The notes: a model not told the origin generated them from the sequence alone. A stretch of 12,598 bases of DNA from Deltaproteobacteria bacterium (GCA_030640695.1 DAOWIX010000048.1:1-12598), one strand, 5' to 3'. Shown: positions 1 to 7,324, counted from the first letter of the stretch. A program made the numbers and translations.

Positions 1-722
1 AAACGGCCGAGAAAACATAAGGCCAGATCGATAAAGAATTTTCCCGCTCCCGCCTTTTCAAGGAGGGCTCCGAGGAGTACATAGAGAAAGACGACCCGGG
101 CCGAAACATCCAGAGGAATACCGTAGATGCCCTCACCTGAAAGAGTGATCTGACTTAAGTAACGATTTACCGAAACCCCACGAAAAGCCAGAATGTCGGG
201 CATATAGGGGCCGAAATAGGCATAGAGACTGAATGTAATAGCAATCACGGAAAGGGCCGGGCCCAAAGCCCGACGCGCGGCCTCCAGAAGGAGAACCAGC
301 AACATAACACCAAAGACCACATCGGTGGTTGTCGGCATTCCGGAACGGTTCGCAATACCTTCCCAATCAAAATAGAGATAGAGGGCACTTATCGCCCCCA
401 GAGCGACACAGAGATAATCATTCCAGGAGATATGATTACGGGCCGAAAGAAACTTAAGAAAAGGCCGGGGCTTCTTGAAAAAGGGAATATTGAGAAAGAG
501 GAGAACCAGAGCAAAAGCCAAGTGAATGGCCCGAATAGCGATCGAATCAAGCAATAACCAACTCGAAATCGAGAGCTGAAAAAGCGACCAAGCGACAGCG
601 ATAATTGGTACTAGGTGACGTTCAAAACCCTGCAGGTCGCGAATTTCACCACTCTCTTCGGCAATGATCTCCTGAAGAACGGCATCTTGTTCTTGGTCAT
701 GTTTCTCTTCCGGCTTGGTCAT
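1..722 (-). CDS. TRAP transporter fused permease (4TM + 12TM, DctQM-type), N-terminal part only
   Basis: This is the inner-membrane permease of a tripartite ATP-independent periplasmic (TRAP) transporter, which takes up an organic acid-like solute using an ion gradient. I translated the minus strand from ATG at 722; it stays open to the window edge, giving about 240 residues, so the C-terminus is missing. A charged N-terminus (MTKPEEKHDQEQD...) precedes several hydrophobic segments. Family hallmarks include GMPTTTDVVFG, then EAARRALGPAL, then SGEGIYGIPLDVSARVVFLY, which matches the start of the large DctM-like half in fused permeases. The start follows a G-rich stretch about nine bases upstream; this is a weak ribosome site, but no better in-frame start exists nearby. 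It lies downstream of the TAXI binding-protein gene, as usual for TAXI-TRAP systems, with a hairpin between them. The substrate cannot be read from sequence. Confidence 0.93.
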   Translation of the reverse strand, partial: MTKPEEKHDQEQDAVLQEIIAEESGEIRDLQGFERHLVPIIAVAWSLFQLSISSWLLLDSIAIRAIHLAFALVLLFLNIPFFKKPRPFLKFLSARNHISWNDYLCVALGAISALYLYFDWEGIANRSGMPTTTDVVFGVMLLVLLLEAARRALGPALSVIAITFSLYAYFGPYMPDILAFRGVSVNRYLSQITLSGEGIYGIPLDVSARVVFLYVLLGALLEKAGAGKFFIDLALCFLGR

Positions 723-753
723 GTTTCATGGCCCCCGCTCTGTTGTTCATATG

Positions 754-798
754 ATAACCGGCAGGAACACACCTAAGAGGTACATTCCTGCCGGTTAT
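754..798 (-). promoter_or_regulatory. Intergenic hairpin between TAXI and TRAP permease genes
   Basis: A perfect 14-bp inverted repeat (754-767 with 785-798, core AACCGGCAGGAA) encloses a 17-base loop, which itself contains ACCT/AGGT (771-774 with 778-781). No T-run follows on the minus strand, so it is not a typical intrinsic terminator. Hairpins between binding-protein and permease genes commonly protect the upstream mRNA and raise binding-protein output over permease. That role is inferred here. Confidence 0.7.
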
Positions 799-828
799 TT
801 GTATCACATGCTTTTGTTTTGCGTAAAA

Positions 829-1800
829 CTACATCAAACCAGCTTCCTTATAATATTTGACCGCTCCAGGATGCAAGGGGGCGGAGAGACCTTCGAGCAT
901 ATTCTCTTTGGTCAGTACCGAATAGGCCGGGTGCAGTTTTTTGAAGGCTTCGATGTTGTCAAAAACCTCTTTGGTAATCGCATAGACAATATCATCAGAG
1001 ATATCGGCCGAAGTCACCAACGTCGCCTTAACCCCGAAAGTTGCAGCCTGTTCAGATTTATTGGTAGCATTTGGATGAAACTTCATTGGAATTAAAGCCT
1101 TGGCATAGTAAGGATATTTGGCCACCAAAGATGTAACATCAGGAATCTCGACAATATGAACCTTGATACGGCCGGCAGTAGCTTCCTTAAGTGAGCCGTT
1201 GGGATGCCCAACGGTGTAGAAAAAAGCATCAATACGTTCATCCTGCAGGGCGCTGGCAGCTTCAACTGCTTTGATATACTCGGCCTGAATATCACTTTTT
1301 TCATCAAGCCCGGCAAGTACCAGGGCATCCCTGGAGTTACCCAACTGTCCGGAACCGGGGTTGCCGATGCCGATTCTCTTACCCTTCATGTCGGCCAGAG
1401 AGTAGATACCACTCTCGTCACTGGCGATCAGGGTAACGGTTTCAGGATGAATACTGAAAACCGAACGTAATTTACTCTGCGGTTTGCCTTCCCACTCTTT
1501 CATGCCGTTAACCGCCTGAAACTGACGGTCGGACTGGGCGATACCAAACTCTAAATCGCCATTCAGAACGGCATTAATATTGAAAACCGAGCCCCCGGTT
1601 GACTCAACCGTCGCTTTCATATTGTAGATTTTAGCCTTTTTATTAACCATACGACTGATCGCACCACCGGTCGGGTAGTAAACTCCGGTAACGCCACCGG
1701 TACCGATAGTGACGAACTGAATACGAGCCATTGAGGCGGTCGGGGCCATCATCAGGGCCAGCGCCAGGCAAAGGACAAACAATAGAGCTTTTTTCATCAT
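829..1800 (-). CDS. TAXI family TRAP transporter solute-binding protein
   Basis: This is the periplasmic binding subunit that captures solute and delivers it to the fused TRAP permease encoded just downstream. The 323 residues fit the family. Residues 1-25 form a signal peptide: MMKK, a hydrophobic stretch, then a cleavage site around ASMA/RIQF. The mature N-terminus carries the TAXI hallmark TIGTGGVTGVYYPTGG. Further family motifs are STGGSVFNINAVLNGDLEFG, GNPGSGQLGNSRDAL and YTVGHPNGSLKEA. An AAGGAG ribosome site lies 4 bases before the first ATG and 7 before a second ATG at 1797, so initiation at 1797 is equally plausible. The gene starts 90 bases downstream of uspA on the same strand, with no convincing promoter between them, so cotranscription is likely. 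TAXI systems are poorly characterised; reported substrates include glutamate and similar carboxylates, and the ligand here is unknown. Confidence 0.95.
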   Translation of the reverse strand: MMKKALLFVLCLALALMMAPTASMARIQFVTIGTGGVTGVYYPTGGAISRMVNKKAKIYNMKATVESTGGSVFNINAVLNGDLEFGIAQSDRQFQAVNGMKEWEGKPQSKLRSVFSIHPETVTLIASDESGIYSLADMKGKRIGIGNPGSGQLGNSRDALVLAGLDEKSDIQAEYIKAVEAASALQDERIDAFFYTVGHPNGSLKEATAGRIKVHIVEIPDVTSLVAKYPYYAKALIPMKFHPNATNKSEQAATFGVKATLVTSADISDDIVYAITKEVFDNIEAFKKLHPAYSVLTKENMLEGLSAPLHPGAVKYYKEAGLM

Positions 1801-1890
1801 TTTTCTCCTTACATATTTGAGGTTAAAAAATATTATCTTTACTTACAACACGCAAAATAGATTTAGTCGACCATACTTGGCTTTTCAGGC

Positions 1891-2352
1891 TTACTCTCTC
1901 CCCTTTTTTTCCGGGGTTCTGGTAACCAGAATACTGGTTTTGGCACGCCGAACAATCTTTTCAACGGTAGTTCCGTAGTAAAATTTCATCGCCAGGTTGG
2001 AGCGCCCATGGGAACCTATAACCACAAGGTCAACCGGATTCTTCTCGAGCTCCTCAAGGATCTCGACATAGGGAATACCCCGCCGGATATGGTATTGATA
2101 TGAGATCTTGCGGAGCTGCGGAAAGCGTTCGACCAGCCCCTCAAGCTCAATCCTGGCATCCTCTATGGCGCTTTGTTTGAGCTTTTCATACTCCTGCTCA
2201 CTAAGATAGTGATGGAGCATACTTTCATCAGGATTGACATGAAGGATGGTCAGCGGACATTGACGGCGCTGAGCGATCTCCATGGCATGGTTCAAGGCGT
2301 AGTAGGAATCTTCGGAAAAATCGGTAGGAACGAGAATTGAGGTAATTTGCAT
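1891..2352 (-). CDS. Universal stress protein, UspA family
   Basis: This is a single-domain cytoplasmic UspA-fold protein of 153 residues. I chose the ATG at 2352 (MQITSILVPTDFSEDS) because AAAGGA lies 7 bases upstream; an in-frame start seven codons earlier lacks such a site. The N-terminal beta strand with the VPTDFSE loop, the TILHV strand, the VDLVVIGSHGRS segment and the C-terminal KTSILVTR strand are all typical. The ATP-binding pattern G-x2-G-x9-G(S/T) is nearly met: G113, G116 and G127, but ten residues separate the last two glycines rather than nine. It sits directly upstream of a TAXI-TRAP transporter on the same strand. UspA proteins linked to TRAP genes are known; TeaD, which modulates the ectoine transporter TeaABC in Halomonas, is the studied case. 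A similar accessory role is inferred. A general stress protein is the alternative. Confidence 0.93.
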   Translation of the reverse strand: MQITSILVPTDFSEDSYYALNHAMEIAQRRQCPLTILHVNPDESMLHHYLSEQEYEKLKQSAIEDARIELEGLVERFPQLRKISYQYHIRRGIPYVEILEELEKNPVDLVVIGSHGRSNLAMKFYYGTTVEKIVRRAKTSILVTRTPEKKGRE

Positions 2353-2485
2353 AGCTAATCCTTTGCTGGTCAAACGGTTTTCAAGACTGACAGCATGGGA
2401 AATAAGCAGTTATCATGTTTTCACTATGTCTTCCTTAACATAAAAGACAGTAATTGCAACTGTTTTTTTAGCACTTTACAGGTTG

Positions 2486-2534
2486 TTTTCTTGTTTTTTA
2501 ACAAGAAAACGTTCTTATAAGAGTACTTATTTGC
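2486..2534 (-). repeat. Dispersed hairpin repeat, copy 1
   Basis: The core is an 11-bp perfect inverted repeat GTTTTCTTGTT/AACAAGAAAAC (2485-2495 with 2500-2510) around TTTT. Read on the minus strand, 2534-2486 matches 12401-12450 at about 43 of 50 positions by eye, including GCAA-TAAG, CTCTTAT and AAACAAGAAAA. It lies in the 249-base gap between purQ and uspA and could end the purine transcript, though no clean T-run follows. The rest of the gap (2535-2601) holds a direct repeat, TTGGGTGCGGGCC at 2551-2563 and TTGGGTTGCGGGCC at 2577-2590, plus a 6-bp hairpin TGCGGG/CCCGCA (2583-2601) at the purQ stop. I find no convincing uspA promoter in 2353-2484. Confidence 0.75.
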
Positions 2535-2601
2535 GACCTTGGGAGTGCCCTTGGGTGCGGGCCGAAAAGGCATCTTTTGGGTTGCGGGCCTCGTCCCCGC
2601 A

Positions 2602-3405
2602 TCAGGAAAAATAGTTGACAGCATTTTCAAAAATAACCCGTCCCGGGCCTGGTTGTCGCCAGTCACTATCAGGAGCTAAAGCGAGACGTTCAGACCAATC
2701 CGGCAGATGACTCAAGCGAAAAGCCCGTTCAGGGTGAGGCATAAGCCCGAAGATGCGACCTTCACCAGCGCAAAGAGCAGCGATATCATCAATAGAGCCG
2801 TTCGGATTAGCAGGAAAATAACCTAGGGCCGGTTGCTTTTCGCTATCCGCGTAGCGCAAGGCAATCTGCCGACGCTGTTTCAGTTCGGAGAGGGTCTCAG
2901 GTGGGGCATAAAAACGCCCTTCGCCATGCGCCACGGGTAAGTTTAGGGAACTTACACCTCTAAGAAAAACCGACTCCGTCTCATCAGCCACAAGATTCAC
3001 CCAACGGCACTCATAACGAGCCGTACTATTAGCAATCAAGGCCACCCTGCGATTTCCAAAAGAGTTATCAGTATCCCCCGGTAACAAGCCGAGGTTGACA
3101 AGCACCTGAAAACCGTTGCAGATTCCTAAAACCAGATGGTCGGCAGCGACAAAAGCCATGAGCTCAGGCCAGAGGGTATGGCGCATCTTGTTGGCAAGAG
3201 CATTCCCGGATCCCGTATCATCACCATAAGAGAAACCTCCCGGCACGACAAAAATCTGATATTCGGAAAGCTGATGCGGGGCGGCAATCAGATCGTTGAC
3301 ATGAATAATTGCGGTTTGCGCACCACAAGCCTGAAAGGCGTAAGCGGTCTCCTCCTCACAATTGATACCGTAACCAGTCAACAAAAGCGCTTTAGGTTGA
3401 ACCAT
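2602..3405 (-). CDS. purQ: Phosphoribosylformylglycinamidine synthase, glutaminase subunit PurQ
   Basis: PurQ is the class I glutamine amidotransferase subunit that releases ammonia from glutamine for FGAM synthase (de novo purine step 4), acting with PurSL encoded upstream. It has 267 residues. The catalytic triad is visible: nucleophile Cys96 in LGICNGFQVLVNLGLLPG, and His224 and Glu226 in GLMPHPERAF. Other family signatures are the N-terminal GYGINCEEETAYAF and VVPGGFSYGDDTGSG. The length, the long C-terminal part and the PHPER motif resemble the glutaminase end of large single-chain PurL, as expected for PurQ partners of PurSL. I chose ATG at 3405 because GGAG lies six bases upstream; a TTG at 3417 in the same frame would place the ribosome site inside the gene. 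It is separated from purSL by 219 bases that contain a dispersed repeat, although the two products work as one complex. Confidence 0.96.
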   Translation of the reverse strand: MVQPKALLLTGYGINCEEETAYAFQACGAQTAIIHVNDLIAAPHQLSEYQIFVVPGGFSYGDDTGSGNALANKMRHTLWPELMAFVAADHLVLGICNGFQVLVNLGLLPGDTDNSFGNRRVALIANSTARYECRWVNLVADETESVFLRGVSSLNLPVAHGEGRFYAPPETLSELKQRRQIALRYADSEKQPALGYFPANPNGSIDDIAALCAGEGRIFGLMPHPERAFRLSHLPDWSERLALAPDSDWRQPGPGRVIFENAVNYFS

Positions 3406-3432
3406 TATATTCTCCAACTCCGGCGTCAGCCG

Positions 3433-3460
3433 TGATTAAATGGTAATGTCAATTTAATCA
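3433..3460. promoter_or_regulatory. Inverted repeat upstream of purQ
   Basis: TGATTAAAT (3433-3441) and ATTTAATCA (3452-3460) form a perfect 9-bp dyad with a 10-base centre, 28 bases upstream of the purQ start. It could be a protein-binding site or a weak RNA hairpin. I cannot assign a regulator. Confidence 0.4.
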
Positions 3461-3478
3461 ATGTCCGCGCCGTCTTGA

Positions 3479-3606
3479 GTGGGGTCATTGCTGGACAAAG
3501 GGCGAACCGTGATAATCGCAATAACCGAAATCATAACTCGCCATTTGTTCAGCTTTGACCCCGTTAATGAGAGCGAAGCAAAGTTCAATACAACCCACTA
3601 TAACTT
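3479..3606 (+). repeat. Dispersed intergenic element, copy 1 (purSL-purQ gap)
   Basis: This stretch shares blocks in the same order with 8105-8268: TGGGGTCATTGCTGGA at the left end, GCCATTT in the middle, and ACCCCGTTAATGAG, GCGAAGCAAAGTTC and CTATAACTTAA at the right end. It lacks an internal block of roughly 35-40 bases present in the other copy. GGGGTCA (3481-3487) and TGACCCC (3556-3562) are inverted within it. It has no open frame and no obvious terminal inverted repeats. It sits inside the presumed hpt-purSL-purQ transcript and looks like a small non-coding repeat, possibly a decayed miniature element. Confidence 0.7.
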
Positions 3607-3624
3607 AAGGGTAGCATGAAAAAG

Positions 3625-6600
3625 TTAAAAACCGGCAAAAGTCGACCGATAGGCGGTCAGCAGGCTTGAAACGGTTGTTTGCATGGAGATCTCTACATTT
3701 TGCCTGATGACAATCTCCTCACCAGCCTCTACCCGGCCCAGCCGAGTACAGCTATTTTCAGCAAACACTCTTTCAAGTTCTGTCCCCATTTCCGGAGCCA
3801 CAGTGACTAAGAAACGACCGGGATATTCATTAAAGAGAAAAAGATCGGCGCGCTCGGAAGCGGGGATTTCAAGTGCACACCCCAAGCCTTCGGCCATGGC
3901 TCCTTTACCCAGAGCCAGCGCCAGGCCACCTTGGGCCAAAGGATAGAGGGAACGGAAACGACCCGCTGCCGTCCACTCCTGCAAAGATCTGTAGAGCGGG
4001 AGCAGAGCCTTCGGGTCAAACTTCGACGCCCGGCCCCAAGCTCCGGTATCAACCAGTTTTTCATCTTTCAATAGAGCCAGATATTCACTGCCCCCAATTT
4101 CTGAACCGCCCGACCCCAGCAGATAGATAAGATCGCCAGGCTTAACAAAAGCAAAGGAGCGCACTCTGGAGATATCCGGCATTACCCCGACCGAAGAGAT
4201 CAGAATGGTCGGCGGCACCGAGATCGTAACCTTCTGATCATGGCTGTCAAAACCACTAAAATCATTATACATACTGTCCTTGCCCGAGATAAACGGAGTA
4301 CCGTAACAGATCGCCGTCTCATAACAGGCTCGGGCACACTCTTTAAGCTGCCAGAGGCGCTCGGGATCATCTGAGGAGCACCAGCAGAAATTATCTAGCA
4401 AGGCAATATGCGACAAGGGGGTACCGACCGCCAGAAGATTGCGAACCGCCGTATCGATAGCCGTAGCGGCCGCTGCATAGGTATCAAGATCACTGATGGC
4501 CGGATAAAGACTTTGCGATAAGGCCACCCCTTTGGCCGATTCCGGCAAAGGCTGCACGACCGTCGCAAAACCATCAACCTGGCCCCTGCCAACCTGAGGC
4601 TTAAGCACCGAGCCACCCTGCACCTCAAAGTCATATTGGGTCGAAACATAAGCGTGAGAAGCAAGATTAAGACGCCCAAACATCTTAGTAAAAAGATCTT
4701 TCAGGGGAAGCTTTACAAGCGTCGGCAGAACCACCTCATTTTCGACAGAGGGCCGAACCTTCGTCAAAAGGCGCTTGACCGGCTGACCGTTATGGAGAAA
4801 CTCTAACTCCATATCCATCACCGGCTCGCCTTGATAGCTAACCTGGCAACGGCCGGAGTTCGTAAATTCGCCGATCACCGTCGCTTCAACCCCGCGATTT
4901 GAAAATAGCGTTTCAAGTTCCGCCCACTTTTCGGGCGGCACCGCCAAGGTCATACGCTCCTGCGATTCACTGATCCAAATCTCCCAGGGTGCCATCCCCG
5001 GATATTTGACCGGCACCTTTTCCAGATCAACCCGGCAGCCATCACATTCGCGTGCCATCTCGGCTACCGAGCATGATATGCCACCGGCCCCGTTATCGGT
5101 AATACTGCTGTAGAGATTGCGCTGGCGAGCCTCCTTGACAATCGCGTCGGAAAACTTTTTCTGGGTAATCGGATCCCCAATCTGAACTGCGGTAGCCGGA
5201 CTGCCACCAGTCAAAGCTTCGGAAGAGAAGGTGGCTCCGTGAATCCCGTCGAGGCCAACCCGGCCCCCGAGCACAACTATATAATCACCGGGCAAGGCGG
5301 CTTTTTCATGACTCAAACGTCCAGCCTCAGTTTTTCGTGGAATCAGGCCGAGGGTACCGACAAAAACCAGCGGTTTACCCTTGTAGCCGGGATGAAAGGT
5401 CAAAAAACCTTGCGTCGTCGGAATCCCGGAACAGTTACCACCAACTCTGACCCCGTCAACAATACCATCAAGAATACGGCGCGGACGTAATGCCTGGTTA
5501 GCGCCCCCGGGGGAGCGATAGAGAGGTTCGAAATCACCAGGGTCGGCAACACAGAAACCGTAACGATTGATTATGGGTTTGGCACCAAGACCAAAACCAA
5601 CAGTATCCCGGTTGACCCCGACAATACCGGTAATCGAGCCCCCAAAAGGATCGAGCGCAGAAGGGGAGTTATGAGTCTCGACCTTATCGGTAACCAGGTA
5701 TTCATCATCAAAGATGATGGCCCCGGAATTATCAACAAAGACCGAGACACAGATATCTTCAGCCCCGCGCGCTTGCCGAATCTTTTTCGTCGCCCCCTTG
5801 ATATAGGTTTTGTAGAGGCCCTCTTCAAGATCATCAATAGCGGCCGCAAAAATCGTATGTTTACAATGCTCAGACCAGGTCTGAGCCAGGGCTTCAAGCT
5901 CTAGATCGGTGGGCTGACGCTTCTCGACCTTAGAAAAATAGTCGGCAATTACGGCCAGGGAAGGCAGGTCGAGAGCCAGGGGGCCGCGACGAACAATCTG
6001 CCCCTGTTCATTACGGTGATCAATAATCCCCTCTTTGCCAAGGGCGACAAGCTCTGTTTCAGAGATCTTAAGGTCAATCAAACTAACCTGCTTCCCGGCT
6101 TCAAGCCGAACCCGAGGAATAATACAATCCATCCCATTCTCAGCCACATAGATCGGCCGGTCCTTCCAGTCAAGACGTTGAATCAAGGCATTGGCTAAAA
6201 TCCGCCCGATAAGGCGGCGGTCCTCATTTGTTAAATTTGCCGCCTTGATATAGTAGATGGTGCTGGAGTAGGTCCCCTGGTCGAGGGCCAGCGGTGCCCC
6301 CCAAGCATCAGCCAGGGTTTCGGCGGCACTGTGAGCGACATTATCGGTCACCCCGGGCAAGAAACCTACCTCAAGAATGATTTCCGCTGAACTTAAAGGG
6401 CGGGCTTCATCGATAAGGCAGTCATGCACAACCGGATTCAACAACAAACCGGCAACCTCCTGCAGGCGGGCCGGAGTAAAATCACCCTCCAGAGTATAGA
6501 CCTCCGAAAGCCAAACCTCTTCGATAGGCGTCGACAACCCCAGAGAGTTAAGTTTGTCCCGCAAAAGCAAACCGCGGGTATCAAGCTCGGCATCGCGAAA

Positions 6601-6639
6601 AAATATCTCAAGACGATGTCCTGCATTAGTTTTTTTCAT
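3625..6639 (-). CDS. purSL: Phosphoribosylformylglycinamidine synthase PurSL (PurS-like domains fused to PurL)
   Basis: This protein converts FGAR to FGAM with ATP, using ammonia supplied by PurQ (purine step 4). It has 1004 residues. Residues about 8-80 and 85-165 look like two PurS-like units (RLEIFFRDAELDTRG..., then EIILEVGFLPGVTDNVAHSA...). The PurL catalytic core follows: WSEHCKHT at 255-262 with its active-site histidine, VETHNSPSALDPFGGS at 320-335, RSPGGANQALRP and GGNCSGIPTTQG at 375-411, DNGAGGISCSVAEMARE at 515-531, and a second AIR-synthase-like half from about 690 to the end. There is no glutaminase domain, which explains the separate purQ. Where many relatives have an acidic residue before GGLA, this protein reads LAQGGLALAL (901-910). 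The start ATG at 6639 has AGGA about seven bases upstream, 13 bases after the hpt stop, so translation is probably coupled. Standalone PurS plus PurL is the more common arrangement; the fused form is known in several phyla. Confidence 0.97.
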   Translation of the reverse strand: MKKTNAGHRLEIFFRDAELDTRGLLLRDKLNSLGLSTPIEEVWLSEVYTLEGDFTPARLQEVAGLLLNPVVHDCLIDEARPLSSAEIILEVGFLPGVTDNVAHSAAETLADAWGAPLALDQGTYSSTIYYIKAANLTNEDRRLIGRILANALIQRLDWKDRPIYVAENGMDCIIPRVRLEAGKQVSLIDLKISETELVALGKEGIIDHRNEQGQIVRRGPLALDLPSLAVIADYFSKVEKRQPTDLELEALAQTWSEHCKHTIFAAAIDDLEEGLYKTYIKGATKKIRQARGAEDICVSVFVDNSGAIIFDDEYLVTDKVETHNSPSALDPFGGSITGIVGVNRDTVGFGLGAKPIINRYGFCVADPGDFEPLYRSPGGANQALRPRRILDGIVDGVRVGGNCSGIPTTQGFLTFHPGYKGKPLVFVGTLGLIPRKTEAGRLSHEKAALPGDYIVVLGGRVGLDGIHGATFSSEALTGGSPATAVQIGDPITQKKFSDAIVKEARQRNLYSSITDNGAGGISCSVAEMARECDGCRVDLEKVPVKYPGMAPWEIWISESQERMTLAVPPEKWAELETLFSNRGVEATVIGEFTNSGRCQVSYQGEPVMDMELEFLHNGQPVKRLLTKVRPSVENEVVLPTLVKLPLKDLFTKMFGRLNLASHAYVSTQYDFEVQGGSVLKPQVGRGQVDGFATVVQPLPESAKGVALSQSLYPAISDLDTYAAAATAIDTAVRNLLAVGTPLSHIALLDNFCWCSSDDPERLWQLKECARACYETAICYGTPFISGKDSMYNDFSGFDSHDQKVTISVPPTILISSVGVMPDISRVRSFAFVKPGDLIYLLGSGGSEIGGSEYLALLKDEKLVDTGAWGRASKFDPKALLPLYRSLQEWTAAGRFRSLYPLAQGGLALALGKGAMAEGLGCALEIPASERADLFLFNEYPGRFLVTVAPEMGTELERVFAENSCTRLGRVEAGEEIVIRQNVEISMQTTVSSLLTAYRSTFAGF

Positions 6640-6652
6640 AATATTTCCTAGA

Positions 6653-7186
6653 TTAATTCTGTTCGTCTTCAGCTAATATTTTTATATAGGGTAGCTCCCG
6701 GTATTGTTCATTATAGTCAAGACCATAGCCAACTATAAAGGCGTCGGGAATCACGGCTCCGCAATAATCGGGTTCCATCACCACCCGGCTGCTTCCTTCC
6801 TTGCGTAGCAAAACACAGGTTTTTACCTTTTCGGCACCCTTTTCGCGAAGATGGGCAACGACACTTTTCAGCGTCAAACCAGTATCAAAAATATCATCAA
6901 CCACAATCACATCGCAACCCCGCCAAAGTGAATCGGGCAACCCGTGATTAATCGTCACCTGACCACTGCTGGCCGTACCGACATAACTACTGACCTGAAG
7001 ATACTCAACCGCCAATGAGAGCTGATAGCGGCTCAACTCCCGACAAAGATCGGCGAGAAAAGGCTGACAACCTTTTAAAAGACCGAGCAACAGAAGTTTC
7101 CGACCGGAAGAGTCAGTTGCAATAGCTGCCGCAAGAGTAGCGACCACACTTTTCAGTTCACTTTCAGTATAGAGGGTTTGCGTCAT
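6653..7186 (-). CDS. hpt: Hypoxanthine phosphoribosyltransferase
   Basis: This enzyme salvages hypoxanthine (and usually guanine) with PRPP to make IMP/GMP in the cytoplasm. It has 177 residues, the usual length. Family features are LLLLGLLKGCQPFLADL (31-47), the flexible-loop segment EYLQVSSYVGTASSG (61-75), the PRPP-binding loop VIVVDDIFDTGLTL (93-106), and the C-terminal base-recognition stretch PDAFIVGYGLDYNEQYRELPYI (148-169). The loop reads V-D-D-I-F-D-T-G where classic Hpt proteins read V-E-D-I-I-D-T-G, a conservative change. I chose ATG at 7186; an in-frame TTG at 7210 gives eight more residues but has no ribosome site and no homology-like content. The site before 7186 is weak (GGAG twelve bases away). 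It is the first gene of the minus-strand purine transcript and ends 13 bases before purSL, linking salvage and de novo synthesis. Confidence 0.96.
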   Translation of the reverse strand: MTQTLYTESELKSVVATLAAAIATDSSGRKLLLLGLLKGCQPFLADLCRELSRYQLSLAVEYLQVSSYVGTASSGQVTINHGLPDSLWRGCDVIVVDDIFDTGLTLKSVVAHLREKGAEKVKTCVLLRKEGSSRVVMEPDYCGAVIPDAFIVGYGLDYNEQYRELPYIKILAEDEQN

Positions 7187-7296
7187 AGTTATGGCTCGCT
7201 CCGCTCGCAATAGTCAGCCCCAAAAGCACTGATCAATTTTTTGCTTTCGACGATGCAAGATTAGTGTGCATGATCGCCTCAATAGAGTGAGGGCTG

Positions 7297-7324
7297 TCTA
7301 TAACGAATAGACTATACTTGTCAA
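7297..7324 (-). promoter_or_regulatory. Predicted sigma-70-type promoter for hpt-purSL-purQ
   Basis: On the minus strand, TTGACA (7324-7319, a full -35 consensus) is followed after 16 bases by TATAGA (7302-7297). The -10 box overlaps an inverted repeat GTCTAT/ATAGAC (7296-7301 with 7307-7312), a possible operator. Transcription would begin near 7290, leaving a leader of about 100 bases before the hpt start. Confidence 0.6.

Noticed and set aside
1801..1890. Separate promoter for the TAXI gene
   Set aside because: A TAATAT -10-like box exists on the minus strand (1835-1830), but the matching -35 position reads ATTTTG; too weak to call.
2424..2666. Minus-strand frame of 80 codons across the 3' end of purQ and the repeat
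   Set aside because: Overlaps purQ in another frame; its C-terminus is translated hairpin repeat; no ribosome site or family resemblance.
3479..3606. Insertion sequence remnant with a transposase fragment
   Set aside because: No translated similarity to a transposase and no clear terminal inverted repeats; treated as a short non-coding repeat instead.
7187..7296. Known purine, PRPP or ppGpp riboswitch upstream of hpt
   Set aside because: None of the conserved core sequences of those classes as I know them is visible; only short generic pairings remain, reported separately as a weak finding.
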